A DNA stretch of 64,000 bases from Prunus persica (GCF_000346465.2 NC_034010.1:22362981-22426980), one strand, 5' to 3'. Positions 46,691 to 57,140 are shown, counted from the stretch's first letter. Notes: generated by a model from the letters alone, not told the origin. Translations and numbers: made by a program.

Positions 46691-46882
46691 TCCTTTTTTG
46701 ATTTCTTCGTACAATAAAAGTCTCCCGAAACCCATGAAGCATGCTAGATGCCATATTTCTGCACAATCTGGAAATCATCAGCAACATATGATTTTGTCTC
46801 CTCATTTATAGCACAAATTACATTGTCTATTGGAGCAATTTTATTATTATTTTAATTTGTGTAATTTACAAACGGATAAATT

Positions 46883-47025
46883 AATGCTAGGCTTACTATA
46901 TTTTTATACCACATTGTGTACCATCTATCTAATAGAAGTGGAGCTCCACCAATATAATGGGGCCCACATCTATTAGAGAGGTGGTACACAATATGATATA
47001 AAAATGTGGTACGCTTAACATTTTC
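46883..47025. mobile_element. Short inverted-repeat MITE (~143 bp)
   Basis: The left arm (atttttataccacattgtg, then taccatctatctaataga) is mirrored by the right arm (tctattagagaggtggta, then cacaatatgatataaaaat). Related sequence (gaaaatgctaggga; cctctctaatagaggtgg) starts again at about 47300 and runs into the gap, so a second element is probably cut by it. Confidence 0.7.
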
Positions 47026-47363
47026 CTTTACGGACTTGTGTTGTATAATACAATTCATCATTATCCCAATAGTATATTTAACAACTTTGAAATACTAAAA
47101 TAGGTCAGTTATATCATCAAAATGCTCTCCAACACCCTTGTCAAAATCAATCATCAAAGCTGCAACCTCTTTGTTTCTCTTCAAGACTGGTAAGTTGACA
47201 TGGTCTCTTCAAAACATTTAATTTTGCTTTTGGAAAAAAAAAAAAAACCTACCTTGAAATTGTAGGCTTTCCGTGAGTTAGAGTATGTATTTATAAAGGA
47301 AAATGCTAGGGAGACCAACTTTAGATACCAACTTGGGTACCAACCTCTCTAATAGAGGTGGGA

Positions 47364-47463
47364 NNNNNNNNNNNNNNNNNNNNNNNNNNNNNNNNNNNNN
47401 NNNNNNNNNNNNNNNNNNNNNNNNNNNNNNNNNNNNNNNNNNNNNNNNNNNNNNNNNNNNNNN
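47364..47463. other. Assembly gap (100 N)
   Basis: Exactly 100 N bases, a conventional gap of unknown true size. A frame crossing it is meaningless. The left flank looks like the start of an inverted-repeat element, a common cause of assembly breaks. Confidence 0.98.
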
Positions 47464-48168
47464 CCCATTTATAAATGCCCCAAAACATGGGTATGAACTT
47501 GAAAATGACCCTATAATTTGGGAGGTCTTTTGTAGTTGTCCATTTTTTATTTTTGAAATAAATCTTTGTCTTTTATTTTTTATATATTTTAATTATATTA
47601 TTTACTTCCTTTTTCTTTTTCTAGTCCGCATGGCGCAATATGTATGGTCCATGTGGATTCATTGATTGCCACATAAGCGTTTTAACAGAGGGATTAGCAG
47701 AAGCACTAATGGATACATGAAAGTGTTACGAAAATGAACATTAGGTATGAGACTGAGACGAAAATGAACATCAAGTACGAGACTTAGATGAAAATAATTT
47801 CGTATATGAAAGATTGAAACTTGGTAAACTTCAGAGTAGTAAAATAAAAATTACCCTTCTATTTTTATTTGTTCAAGAAGATGACCATCTGTATTATTGT
47901 TGTTTGAGTTTTCTTTCTTCTCCGACAAAGCTAACATATAACAATTTGATTTAACCATTTCTGGCTAGTGAATTATACTATATCAAATGCCAAAATTATT
48001 TTAAATGAAAAAAATTCAAAACAATAAAGTTATTTATTTGATTCGAGGCGAGGTAGGGGAAGGAGCAGTGGTAGGCCCAGAAGTGTCTCTTTCTTTCTCT
48101 TTGATGAGGACAGGGATCAAAGTTGATTCTCAAAAAGCTCTGAAATTTTGTTAAAAATTTATAGTAAC
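47464..48168. other. Spacer between the gap and B3
   Basis: AT-rich. From about 47870 it resembles the B1 upstream region near 19495 (gatgaccatctgtattatt; tttctggctagtga), part of the B cassette flank. Confidence 0.5.
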
Positions 48169-48279
48169 ATGACTCTTTCTACAAAGACAAAGCCTCAGCG
48201 TGTGCCTTCTTCAAACCCCACCACCATAGCCTTTCTTCTCCAAAAACCCGAAATCCAAAACCCAAGAATTCAACAGTGA
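48169..48279 (+). CDS. Upstream ORF of B3, overlapping its start
   Basis: ATGACTCTTTCTACAAA opens a 36-codon frame that ends in TGA overlapping the B3 ATG in the string cagTGATGtcg. The corresponding ATG in B2 (34118) is in frame with the main ORF instead. If the B3 transcript includes it, it is an upstream ORF that could reduce or reroute initiation. Transcription from that far upstream is not shown by the sequence. Confidence 0.35.
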   Translation: MTLSTKTKPQRVPSSNPTTIAFLLQKPEIQNPRIQQ

Positions 48280-49512
48280 TGTCGACCCCTCTCAAGCCAG
48301 ACGCTTATGTTCTTGCAAGCCTAATGGAATCTCACTTCAAAGAACTCGATCTGACCCCGGAACTGTTTCTCCCGAACAAAGAAGAAATGCTTCTCATACT
48401 GGACAAGTGCTTCTCACACTCTTGCCTGGAGAAGGCTATTGCAGAAAAAATTGCTGTCGATGAAAGCGATTCAGCCGATCAGATTAACCCCAGTCCAGTT
48501 GACTCTGCTCTTCTCAAGGACTGCGTGGCGCAGGTTCGGGTGGCCAGCAACAAACGCTTCATCAAAATTGTGCATTGCTACCTGCTCAAAGCAGGAAAGG
48601 AGAAAGAAGCTCAAGAGTACCTCGAAAAGGTGAGCCCTGCATCCCGGGTCGATCACTTGGAGTCCGTCAAGATGTGGAATTACCTTACTCTGCCATTCCA
48701 GGTGCTCAAGGTAATGGAGGATATGGGATTAGGCACAAGCCCTTTGAGTTTCTCCATGCCTCCAGCACCACCTGAGGTTTTTCCCACTCCGGCACCGGGC
48801 TGGAGGCCCGGCCAGGATACTGCCCACGGTAACATTCCGGTACCTCGTATTAGAGGCCTAATTGACAGCTTCGTAAATAATTTCGAGTTTTACTTTTACA
48901 GCAAGCCTTTTTTTGTTTTTGTTTTTTTTGTAAAATATTTATTCTGTAAGAACTTTTTTAATTTGAGTTTACTTGGGTAATAAGAAAAATTTGTCTGGAT
49001 AAACGTAGATGCTTAGTCAATAATTACGTTTATATATATGTTTTAGCATCGAGTAACAGAGCATGACAGGATGTAACATAGCATTGAGTAAACTGTGGCC
49101 AAAAGCATGATTTCTATCTTTGGAGTACTAGTTGGTGTGTCGTACACGGTCTTTGTAATTCTCTATGTATAGTAAAGAGACTGTTTCCTTCGTAAAATAA
49201 ACGTAGTTAAGATTAATTGTATGAAATTCTTATGTATGTGATCTATTTTGTTGTTGAAAGATGAATACCTATGTTTCAATCTTGCTTCAGGATGAGGCTG
49301 GCATTGTGCCTGAGACCAAGGACAGACCTTCAACAGCCGTGGAGCCTAACTCTGTTGGACTAGTTCTTCACGTTGGTGAGGTTACAGACCGGTCTATGAT
49401 GGATGCTGCAGCTGAAGACAAGAAGAAGAAGAAGGGGGTGATGGAAGTGGAGTCTCCTCTGGCACAGACTGAGCATTACACATTTATCCTGTTTTCTTTC
49501 TTTTTTCTTTGA
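48279..49512 (+). CDS. B3: B-type IWN-module protein, intact
   Basis: Exons 48279-48872 and 49291-49512, phase 0 at agcttc|gtaaat and gcttcag|gatgag; 271 residues and the only B gene with an unbroken last exon. Start MSTPLKPDAY. A helical N-terminal part (MESHFKELDLTPELF) leads to the module (about 90-152) with FIKIVHCYLLKAGKEKEAQ, EYLEKVSPASR and LESVKMWNYLTL, followed by FPTPAPGWRPGQ. Exon 2: DEAGIVPETKD, LVLHVGEVTDRSMMDAAA, then EDKKKKKGV (possible nuclear signal) and a hydrophobic end (FILFSFFFL). B1 and B2 lose this tail through different mutations. No IPDLN motif. Role unknown; possibly a partner of the A proteins, given the recurring A-B pairing. Confidence 0.75.
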
Positions 49513-51480
49513 AGACTACAATTGTCCTGGTTTTAATCTGGTTTGTTAATTTCAGATTTCTTACCGTATTTGTGGCATTAGAATGATTCGATATACACTT
49601 GCGGTATATGTTAGGAGCTCAGTTTTGAGCCATGACTTCATGCATTCCTTTTGCATCTGTACTTGCTGCAAGGGATATGCATCCTTGTTTATGTTTGGAC
49701 ATCTTTTTAGGATTGGCTGATCCTGATAAGAATGCTGCCTTGATATAAACTGATGACCCGCCACTTGCACAATTGCACTCCGTTTAGTACCTGAGAATGC
49801 AGTATAAATTTCAGTGAGAACCAAGATTTACTATAAATTCTAGGAAGCATGACAAGTCCCAAACTAGTGCATGTACCTTAAATATAGTCATTGGCTGCGT
49901 GATTCATGAAGTCCTTGGGTGTTATTGAATTCTGCATTCGAATATGGACGTATAATTCACACATCTGAATTATAATGATAACACGATACAAGTTCAGTTC
50001 TGTTTTCTCAGCATGATAATCAATCCTCTATATATATGTTGCCCTGTAAGATTGTAAGGTTCTCAGCACAAATGTTACCGTCATGTGTTACTATAACGTT
50101 GGATCCAATTCCATAATCTAGTGCTGGTACTCTTGAATCTTTGCATCATCTTTTTATTCCATGCTATAGTTGCATGTATGTATGGCATGCAAATCACTAA
50201 TATGTATCTATTTGTGAAAACAGGTTAAGCTGCAAGGTAACAATTTCCTTCCCTGATGGAATTTCTTACAACACCAAGCATATTTCCTAGGTTAGAAAGG
50301 TAGCAACCAGATTCATCCTCTTAGAACAACTTGCAAGATTTCCCATATTTGACTTCCTTTAGCATATTCCCCTGCTTGTTTTTAAAACCCAGAAATCCCC
50401 ATTCCTATAGCATATTGAGTCTATTTCAGAGATGGGATGAAGTTGAAAGGTGCCTCTAGCTCACTATATTGAGCCTATTTCAGAGATGGGATGAAGTTGA
50501 AAGGTGCATATCAAGTCTATTTTTGCAGAATCTGGAAAAATGCCATGATTTTACACTAGTATTGGTTTATCTGATATAAAACCAGATTAAAGATTCCTAG
50601 TCGTATGAATCTTGCAGCTTAATCTGTACATACTAAATACAACTGCTTATCAATATGCCACACAAATGTTCCAAATCGCCATATTTTTATCATTTGCCTC
50701 GTTTCTTTTGGAAAGTAGAATATCTACCATTCCAAAAGACAAATGCATGCCCGACACCCAAATCCTCTTGAGTTTAGTACAGAGTACAGACACTTTTGTT
50801 TACGTCTCAAACCCAAACACTCACGAACACAAGTACTTGCTTGTGTGGCCTCGTATTCTATTACCCAGAAAAGAAAGAAAAGCTCTCAAGACAATTTGGG
50901 AAAACCCTTTTCCTGTCAGTTTACAAGGCCGTGACAGAAGCCAATGTTAGCAAATACTAGGGAAAATATATAGCCTATTTGTAAAGGGGGACAAAGCACA
51001 TATTCTGTTATGAAAAAAAAGGTTCTTTGCCTCTCTGATAACATATAGCTTGTCATTGAATAAAGCAAAATTCATGCCCAAAATAAGAAATCTAGACCCT
51101 ACATCTATAATAATTTCATTGCTTACTATATTCATAAATGTAAGAATATCCATCATAAGATTAATCATTTGAAACTTCATACAACTTTTTCCATCAAGAT
51201 TGAGTGATTGCAGAACTTACACATCAATATTGAATTTGTATTACTGTGAACAGTTATGAAGAACCCCCGATTCTCTCAGATGATATCTGCAAACCATTAA
51301 AAGCCCAAAAGTTTTACGCCATTGCTAAACACAGAATCAAATAAAATTCAACAGGATTGTCAGATTCAAATTGCCATGAATTTAATTCCATATCAAATTC
51401 CTCACCTCATTGTGGCAGCTGAACCACCCGGTAATTATCATCAACCATAGGAGAGCGCTAAAGATCTTGCTTTGGGCTGG
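49513..51480. other. Conserved downstream block of B3
   Basis: Counterpart of 20894-22757 and 35429-36687. It carries a local duplication (cagagatgggatgaagttga) at 50427 and 50479. Frames are not conserved between copies. Confidence 0.6.
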
Positions 51481-51590
51481 CTGTCTATAAGTCCCAGAAC
51501 GTGAAGCTGGTGTCGAAAACCAACAGCACGCCAGCCATATTCATAGTTCCATACGGAGCAACATATGTGGAGGGTGCGGCGTTTGAACGA
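51481..51590 (-). other. Possible minus-strand terminal exon, copy 3
   Basis: The minus frame reads SNAAPSTYVAPYG, then MNMAGVLLVFDTSFTFWDL and a stop, and is open at least ten codons further upstream. It differs from copy 1 mostly by conservative changes (FWEL/FWDL, VVGLLL/MAGVLL). No initiating ATG or other exon is visible. Confidence 0.35.
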
Positions 51591-51837
51591 CTTTCAAAAA
51601 CAAAATTTTTTTAGGGAGGGATTATATATAGAGGGGGCATTTCAGTGGTTTTCCAAAATACAATGGGCAAAATTGAAATTTCAAAATCTTTGAGCTTCAT
51701 TTTCAACTTTTTTGAAAAGTCATTATTTTTTAGTTTTACTTTTTAGCGGGAAGGCAAAATACCGACTGATAGAGTAACAGTCGCAAGGGTTAATTATTGT
51801 TTCACCCGTTCGACATGGATGTTTGACCTCACTTTAC

Positions 51838-52985
51838 TTTTGAAACTAAATTTTTTTCATTTAATCACAAAAATTTCTAGAAATTGCTGAAAATTTTCTT
51901 ACTTGACCATTTCCGTCAACAAAACCGTTAAGTATGCTGACTTGGTATGGGCATTTTAGTAATTTTAGCTCCCTTATCTTTTCTTTTTGCCACCGCTATC
52001 CACCCTACCTCTCTCTCTCTCTCTGACCCGACTCGACCCAACCCTCACCCTAGACATATTTTTCGTTCAGTAATTTCATTAAAAATTTTCACCTATGTCT
52101 TTTATTTTTCTTGTCTTTGCACTCAGTGGTGGATTCACAAAGAAACAAGGGTGGTCAAGTGAACTCTGCAACCCCAAAATCCTCCATTTGAGAGAAGAAT
52201 TTTGACCCCTGCAAATGCCCACCATCTGTTTGATAAAATGCCCCAAAGGTTGATCCTTGAGTCTTGCGTGCAGTATGTAGTGCATTCTTATTCTTTCCTC
52301 TCTTTTTTAAGCGATAAGATAAAACGACTTTGTTTCAATTATATTTTTTGTTTGTTTTTAAAACCTGGGTAGACGACCTCGTTTTTGCTAAATTGAAAGG
52401 GAAAAATAAAAAGGCCAGCAGTGACTACAGAGTTATAACCCCATCCCCAGTTTCAATTTAATACCATTTTAAACACTTCAACCCTAAATCCCCAACCCAA
52501 CCCACTTTAAACACTTCGACCAAAAAGAACCCCTCAACCTTATCCAACCATCACCCAATCCGACACCCCAACCACCCTCCCGCGCAGGTGGTCGGAGAAG
52601 AACCCACCCGAAATCCAATTTATTTTGAAATTTGGATTGCTTCCTCAAATTTGAATTAAGTAATAAAGATTTTTGTTTTTTTGATTAATTAGTTTAGGTT
52701 TTGTGGTAATATCAATATTTCAACTGTTAATAACAAACAAAATTCAAGCAAGTAAATTAATATTTCAGCTAATTAATTAAATTATTAAATGCTATATATG
52801 TACGTTTCCTGACAGGAATTCCAGATGAGAATTTTGACGAAGTGATGAGAGGTTAAAAGAAGCTCATGCCACGTAAGTATATTAACAATGTGGACTAGAA
52901 TGGACGGAAATGATCAAGTAAGAAAATTTTATCAATTTTTAGAGATTTTGGGAATTAAGTGAGCAAATTTTAGTTTTAAATGGTA
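51838..52985. mobile_element. Non-autonomous element with ~90 bp TIRs
   Basis: The left end (tttaatcacaaaaatttc, then gaaaattttcttacttgacc, then atttccgtc) is the near reverse complement of the right end (gacggaaatgatcaagtaag, then aaaattttatcaattttt, then agagattttgggaattaa). The interior of about 950 bp has no transposase. Long TIRs suggest a Mutator-like class. Confidence 0.65.
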
Positions 52986-53482
52986 AAGAGACCGAGCGTC
53001 CTTTCCAGTAGTGAAACTGTAATTAAATCTAATGACAATGACATATGTTATGCTCAATCTTTTTTCTTTTTCTTTTTCTTTTTTTTTGGGGGGTTATGGG
53101 GCGGAAATGAAGGGGGGATTAAAAATCTTTCTAATTTGAATATTAAGAATATAGAGGCAATAATGAGAGAAAAATACTTAAACTATGATGAAGTGGAAAT
53201 GACATACCCGACTTCAAACATAATGAGGTGGAAATGACAACGAGGTTAATTTGCTTGTTACCATAAAGACATCTCAGGAGCAGAAGGAAAAACAATAATT
53301 TTTAAGGAAGGCGAGAGAGTATTGCACTTCTAATTTTATAATTTTTATGAGCCGCTATCTTTGACTTTCCCTCATAGCTAGCTCAACCCTCATTCCCACC
53401 TCCAACTGAGCGTTTCACATAGGAGCAATTCCAGTTCAGCAAGAAAAAGGATGTTGTCACTGATTTTATTTTTGAATGACGT
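52986..53482. other. Spacer upstream of the C-type fragment
   Basis: The part 53345-53450 matches 40314-40435. It contains T-rich and G-rich runs at 53060-53120. No gene. Confidence 0.45.
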
Positions 53483-53585
53483 GTCAAAGCTCGCGCCTTT
53501 TGCTCCGGTGTCGCCTTCAACTTCAATTTCAATTTCTCGGGGGCGGAAAGCTACGACTTCAACATGAAACTTTGTGTGATATCAA
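53483..53585 (+). pseudogene. Fragment of a C-type gene
   Basis: About 100 bp nearly identical to C1 positions 54499-54595: both run gtcaaagctcgcgcctttt, then ctccggtgtcgccttcaact. They cover the VKARAFCSGVAFNFNFS part of C1. Here six bases are duplicated (ttcaatttcaattt), and the match ends in aattattaataag. No start codon or flanking exon sequence accompanies it. Confidence 0.75.
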
Positions 53586-53702
53586 TTATTAATAAGTCAA
53601 AGGAAACGACATTATAACTTGGAGGCGTATCTCGCAGCAAAGCAAACAAACACTTGCTTTGAGTCATTCGCATCGCAGCAAAAATAAAACTTGGGGTCCC
53701 AT

Positions 53703-53951
53703 CTCGCATTGCAACAAGTTCTCGCTCACAAACTCTCATTGACAAGTTCTCGCTCCCCAATTCGCATTGCAACAAGTCCCCAACTCGCATTGCAACAAGT
53801 TCTCGCTCACAAACTCTCATTGACAAGTTCTCGCTCCCCAACTCCCAACTCGTATTGCAACAAGTTCTCGCTCACAAACTCTCATTGACAAGTTCTTACT
53901 CCCCAACTCGCATTGCAACAAGTTCTCGCACTCCAACTCGCATTGCAACAA
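53703..53951. repeat. Tandem array upstream of C1
   Basis: Units begin ctcgcattgcaacaagttct and continue cgctcacaaactctcattg then acaagttctcgctcccca. Starts at about 53703, 53784, 53849, 53905 and 53936 give spacings of 81, 65, 56 and 31 bp, so units are uneven and nested. Long frames across it on both strands are repeat artefacts. The array ends 186 bp before the C1 start, partly in its promoter region. Confidence 0.75.
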
Positions 53952-54048
53952 AAAGAAAACTTGGGAAAACTTGGGAAAACTCGCAAGGCAAATTTTCTTT
54001 TTTCCCGCGGGCGCGTGGAGTGATACAAAGTGACTGACTGTCTTGCGC

Positions 54049-54058
54049 CATATATATC
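54049..54058 (+). promoter_or_regulatory. Probable TATA box of C1
   Basis: The string catatatatc is about 85 bp before the C1 ATG at 54137, at a normal distance. Confidence 0.45.
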
Positions 54059-54136
54059 CTTCAAGTTTCCAAAACAAACGTCTCATATCTCTACTCTTCA
54101 TCCCGAATTATTCATCCCTTCAAGTTATTAATAACC

Positions 54137-55297
54137 ATGTCGTCGTCTTCTCCTATTGCTCCCTCTATTTGCCACAACTTGGCCGATACGCTACTCAAAC
54201 AACTCCGATCTCATCCGTTTGCCCTCTACCCCGAAATGAACCATGCCCGTGCACCCGAACCTTTGGCCTCAGCCTTCGGACCCAAGTCAAAAGCCAGTGA
54301 CCCGATTGACCGTGAACCCGAACCTTTGGCCCCAGCCTTCGGACCCAAGTCAAAAACCGGTGACCCGGTTGACCGTAGTGCCAAAACAACCCGATACTAC
54401 ATGGTCCTCCTGACCGCCGGAGACAAAGCTCTTAGCCCAGAAAGCATCCGAGTGATGGACGTCACCGACCCGATTCCGAAGGGCTGTATGGTCAAAGCTC
54501 GCGCCTTTTGCTCCGGTGTCGCCTTCAACTTCAATTTCTCGGCGGCGGACAAGTTCGACTTCATGAAACTTTGCGTGATATCGAGTGATGACGACTTCGG
54601 CGGCGATGAAGGCCGCACAATAATTGATCTGGATCGGGTCAGTAACTCCGAAATGGCCGACCCGAACATCATACACAGCCTGGCGAGTTCGGCGGCGATG
54701 AAGGCATTCGTGTCGTCCGCGAAGGAGATCAACCTCGCCGAATTTGTGAGTCGTGTGGGTGACTACGTGGCCACCAAATTCGGCGAGGAGAAGAAAAGCG
54801 AGTACCTGAAGATGTTGACTTCCAGTGGACTCGGAAGTTTGGACTCGGTGGAGATATGGCACATGTTGACTCTGCAAGACCGAGTTATGGAGGCAGTGAT
54901 GGAAAGCTTCCAAGTCGGGCTGTTTATGAAAATGCCCATAACCATTGACATGCCAATGCCATCCACCGCCTCCATGACCCACCCAACTCCGTGGGCATTG
55001 GGGTGGAATGTGGGTTGCTCTTCCGCTAAAGGGTTGAAGCCCAGGCCTTGCATTCCAGACCTCAACCAAGTTGCAGTGGACCTACTGGTATATATATGTA
55101 TTCTCTGTTTTTTTGTGTAAACATATATACATGTTTGCATATGAATCCTTATGACATGATAATTTCAGGAAGTGGAGGAGGACACTGATAAAAGTAGTGT
55201 TGGTGAGGTGGAGGGAAGGAATGCCAAGAAAAGGAAGGCGGAGGAGGCTGCTGGAGAGGAAGCACAGGCCGATGAGGTGCCCAAAACAGCTGACTGA
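54137..55297 (+). CDS. C1: C-type PDLN/IWN-module protein
   Basis: Exons 54137-55087 and 55169-55297, phase 0 at ctactg|gtatat and tttcag|gaagtg; 359 residues. Layout: a tandemly duplicated 21-residue unit (EPLASAFGPKSK / EPLAPAFGPKSK; 63 bp period, 54254-54379); a region comparable to the A-type block (YYMVLLTAGDKALSPESIRV, 87-106, and FDFMKLCV); the module (200-263) with FVSRVGDYVATKFG, EYLKMLTSS and LDSVEIWHMLTL; HPTPWALGW (282-290), the PxPxxGW-like motif; IPDLNQV (DLN 308-310), here after the module and without the final proline of DLNxxP. Exon 2 is acidic with a KKRK cluster (337-340). It belongs to the A/B superfamily but is strongly diverged. Function unknown. Confidence 0.75.
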
Positions 55298-56496
55298 TGA
55301 ACCACCTTGATGAGTTTGATGGTTTAATTTCGCACTTGCTCAGTTGAGTAATATTTGTATGGTGTGCTAGTAGCTAGAAGATAAAATAATAAAAAAAAGT
55401 AGCTACTATCTAGTGTTATATGTTTGGATATTTTATTAAGAAGCTGAGCAGATTTTCGGTGTGCCACTGTCACTGTACATGTTACTTGCATATTGACTGG
55501 TTTTATTATGAGGTTGACGATGAAACAATAACTTTTTGAGTAATAATGTGAGGAAAATCACGTTTGAATATAACATAATGAGGGATGCATATAAAATAAT
55601 TAGTAAATTGAGCTTAGACCCATAAAATTCATTTTAAATCACCTACAATTCCCTTTGTTTTTCTATTTAAAATACCCAATTTTTTCAAATAATATCCGAT
55701 GACTAGGATTCAACTAAGCAAGTAACCTAATATAACTAAAAATCTGATTTATTGTATTTTTCGGATTCCAAAACTACCCATATTTATAAGTTAATGTGTT
55801 ATGGAGGTGTGTAACTAACGACACAAGTTGAATTTGGAAAGATCTCCAAATGGTTGTAATGGATGTAGGAATTAATTTAGAAACTTATTTGAAATTAAAT
55901 ATTAAATTCAACATTAACGTATTAGTAATCTATAGGTGATTAACGTTTTGGTTTATTTAATAAAAAAAATTATGCTGTTTTCCTTTTATGAATTATATGA
56001 CTAGTAATCTATTTTATTATAATTTAATGAATAATAGTGTACATTCTAATTATTTTGAAAAATAATTTGATAATCTATTTATTGTTTGTTTTTTGAAAAA
56101 TATTTTTTTTTAAATGAACCTATTTTTTCTCTAAATAATGTATCTTTTTTTCTCTCTAAATAAAGCACCTATTACTTGTTTTATGAAAAATAATTTGATC
56201 ATCTTTTTATTGTTTGTTTTATGAACACAATTTTTTTTTTAAACAAACCTATTTTTTCTCTCCAAATAATATACCTATTTTTTTCTCTAATAATGTACCT
56301 GATAAAATAATTTACATGTTATAATATAAGTGAATATTTACTGATACTATTCTCTAAAAAGGGAAAAAATAAATCATATCGTCTACCTATATTATAACAT
56401 GTGTACAATATGTACTACATAGCCATAATACTATAGTATTCTATCATTTCTTCCTTTACAAGAAAGCTGAAAATCTTTGAAAAAGAACTAGTATTG
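55298..56496. other. Intergenic 3' of C1
   Basis: Very AT-rich. A local duplication (attgtttgttttatgaa-like and cctattttttctct-like strings) lies at 56080-56290. No gene. Confidence 0.5.
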
Positions 56497-56503
56497 TCAT
56501 GTT

Positions 56504-56673
56504 ACAGCCCCGGGTCCAAGAGACTATGGTCACTCACCGTTGGATGTAACATCCAACGGTTCAAAAAAGTTTCTTAAAAGGAGTGCAAGAGTGAGTAAAC
56601 CGTTGAATTTACATCCAACGGTGAGTGACTACAAATCTCTTGGACCCCTGTAGTCAAAGAGATCGGGACTGTG
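56504..56673. mobile_element. Inverted-repeat MITE, family 2, with target duplication
   Basis: Second copy of the element at 5963-6169: ends acagccccgggtccaagag and aaagagatcgggactgtg, inner pair caccgttggatg / catccaacggtg. A direct repeat tcatgtt (extendable to tgtcatgtt on both sides) flanks it at 56497-56503 and 56674-56680. A 7-9 bp duplication fits hAT- or Mutator-type movement. Confidence 0.75.
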
Positions 56674-56680
56674 TCATGTT

Positions 56681-57104
56681 ATGCCAATTTTTTCCAATAT
56701 TAAGAAAGGAAGTACAATTAGATGGTTAAAATAAAGTTGTAATTAATATAGCATGCGAATTAAGGTTTAGTCTTATCTAATATACCTTGCCCTATTTACC
56801 CATTGGAAATAGTATTTGGATTGTTTGCATGAGAATCCTCTTAACTCAAATAGCATGAGGTGAATTAGACATCCTAGATTCCAATTTCCTTGTGCATCAA
56901 AATCTCTTTTACTTTGTATAAGAATATTTTTGTAGATGCAAGAATATCATTATTTTTCTTTTTGTAGAGCGATAATATATTATTCGAGAAGAATTGAATT
57001 ATTAGAGAAATATGATAATTTCCTTAGCCTCTTACGGAAACGGAGTCTCTTAAAATATTAGGCCTGTATACCGTTATAATCCTTTTGTAATCTTCTTCCA
57101 CACA

Positions 57105-57140
<36 letters not shown>

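Noticed and set aside
47303..47665. 120-residue frame across the N gap
   Set aside because: The frame is created by reading through 100 unknown bases.
19829..49512. B and A modules as FRIGIDA-like domains
   Set aside because: The helical character looks loosely similar, but I could not match the signature residues of that domain.
53703..53951. CRISPR-like regular array
   Set aside because: Units are adjacent and uneven without unique spacers, and the genome is a plant's. It is a tandem repeat.
54350..55069. 239-residue minus frame
   Set aside because: It lies antisense to C1 exon 1, which has conserved motifs, splice sites and paralogues; the minus frame has none.
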